Positions 63,641-64,000 of a stretch of 64,000 bases of DNA are shown one piece after another. The notes under the pieces are model-generated. The model worked only from the letters and a program-made list of their open reading frames with translations. It had not been told where the DNA came from and did not search any database. Every line of letters starts with the position of its first letter. The stretch's first letter is position 1. The stretch is from Anastatus disparis (taxonomy: Eukaryota; Arthropoda; Insecta; Hymenoptera; Eupelmidae), in assembly GCA_017163975.1 (NCBI GenBank), contig JAFFSR010000251.1:5022001-5086000 (forward strand). Direction: 5' to 3'. The position numbers were made by a program, and so were the translations under genes.

Positions 63641-64000
63641 AACACAATAAACTTATTGGGATCTATCTACAGTCGCATCTCTGGAATTCAATCAGCTGCT
63701 TCGAGGTGAAAAAAATTTGATTACTTTTTTCGATTAAATATCAAACCTCCTTAAGTAATATTTTAAAATCGTACATTTATGACTTATAGCCTTCTTTGAA
63801 TTTTTTTTTTTATATCTCTTACCACATCATAGAAACGTTATTTATTAAATATTTTATTGATTAGTAATTGAAACGTTTATGAGAAACAAAAGTTTTTTTA
63901 AGTACACACATCAAAGCATATTAGTTATATATATATTTATATATGTATAAATAGCCATTTTAAATTATTCATTGAACAAACAAGTTCATTGTTTGAGCAA

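Larger units (their letters stand above)
62765..63750. mobile_element. outer piggyBac-like MITE, TTAA-flanked, carrying nested insertions
   Basis: TTAA then GGAGGTTTGATATT at 62761-62778, and AATATCAAACCTCC then TTAA at 63737-63754, give 14-bp perfect terminal inverted repeats with TTAA on both sides. Inside lie an inner TTAA element (62851-63364) and SINE copy H (63455-63640). No transposase frame. TTAA duplication is the established mark of the piggyBac superfamily. Confidence 0.75.

Noticed and set aside
63514..63720. Short frames with RPKAGFELGTPRL-type sequence at 63514, 62212, 41908, 36441 and 30103
   Set aside because: They are translations of the SINE in antisense orientation, not genes.

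Overview
The window is animal nuclear DNA, most likely from a hymenopteran insect and plausibly a parasitoid wasp. The evidence is strong AT richness, spliced GT-AG genes with short AT-rich introns, a classic six-cysteine odorant-binding protein closest to honey-bee ASP1/OBP1, and many copies of a tRNA-derived SINE plus small palindromic DNA transposons. The species assignment is inference; nothing here is bacterial or viral.

Layout. 1-5631 is AT-rich DNA with no gene I can support. 5632-19726 (+) is a giant gene: five visible exons, the last a single 11.7-kb exon, encoding a SAXO/FAM154-type microtubule-stabiliser protein of about 4,250 residues with roughly 120 repeat units. 21865-23392 (+) is an unrecognised five-exon gene for a secreted, charged, coiled-coil protein with a very basic tail. 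23393-28396 is non-coding (SINEs, microsatellites, probably the 3' UTR of the next gene). 28397-46324 (-) is CRTC, the CREB-regulated transcription coactivator, in 14 coding exons (724 aa). Its large second intron carries a complete odorant-binding protein gene on the opposite strand (41853-43018, +). 46325-48446 is a GC-richer region between the divergent CRTC and MARF1 genes. 48447-56164 (+) is MARF1, a NYN-RNase/RRM/LOTUS RNA regulator in 23 exons (1,637 aa). 58410-59209 (-) is NDUFB10, a complex I subunit (166 aa). 59210-64000 is non-coding and rich in mobile elements.

The genes do not form one pathway: they cover cilia or cytoskeleton, an unknown secreted product, cAMP-responsive transcription, olfaction, germline RNA control and respiration. 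The most unusual item is the giant SAXO-like gene. Its final exon is built from ~29-residue units arranged in higher-order blocks, with near-identical internal duplications that point to recent unequal exchange. The second is the unrecognised secreted-protein gene. The third is a set of nested mobile elements, including a filled/empty pair that gives the TTAA target site of a piggyBac-like MITE.

All splice models were read by eye from GT-AG signals and reading-frame continuity. They close in frame, but no transcript data were available.
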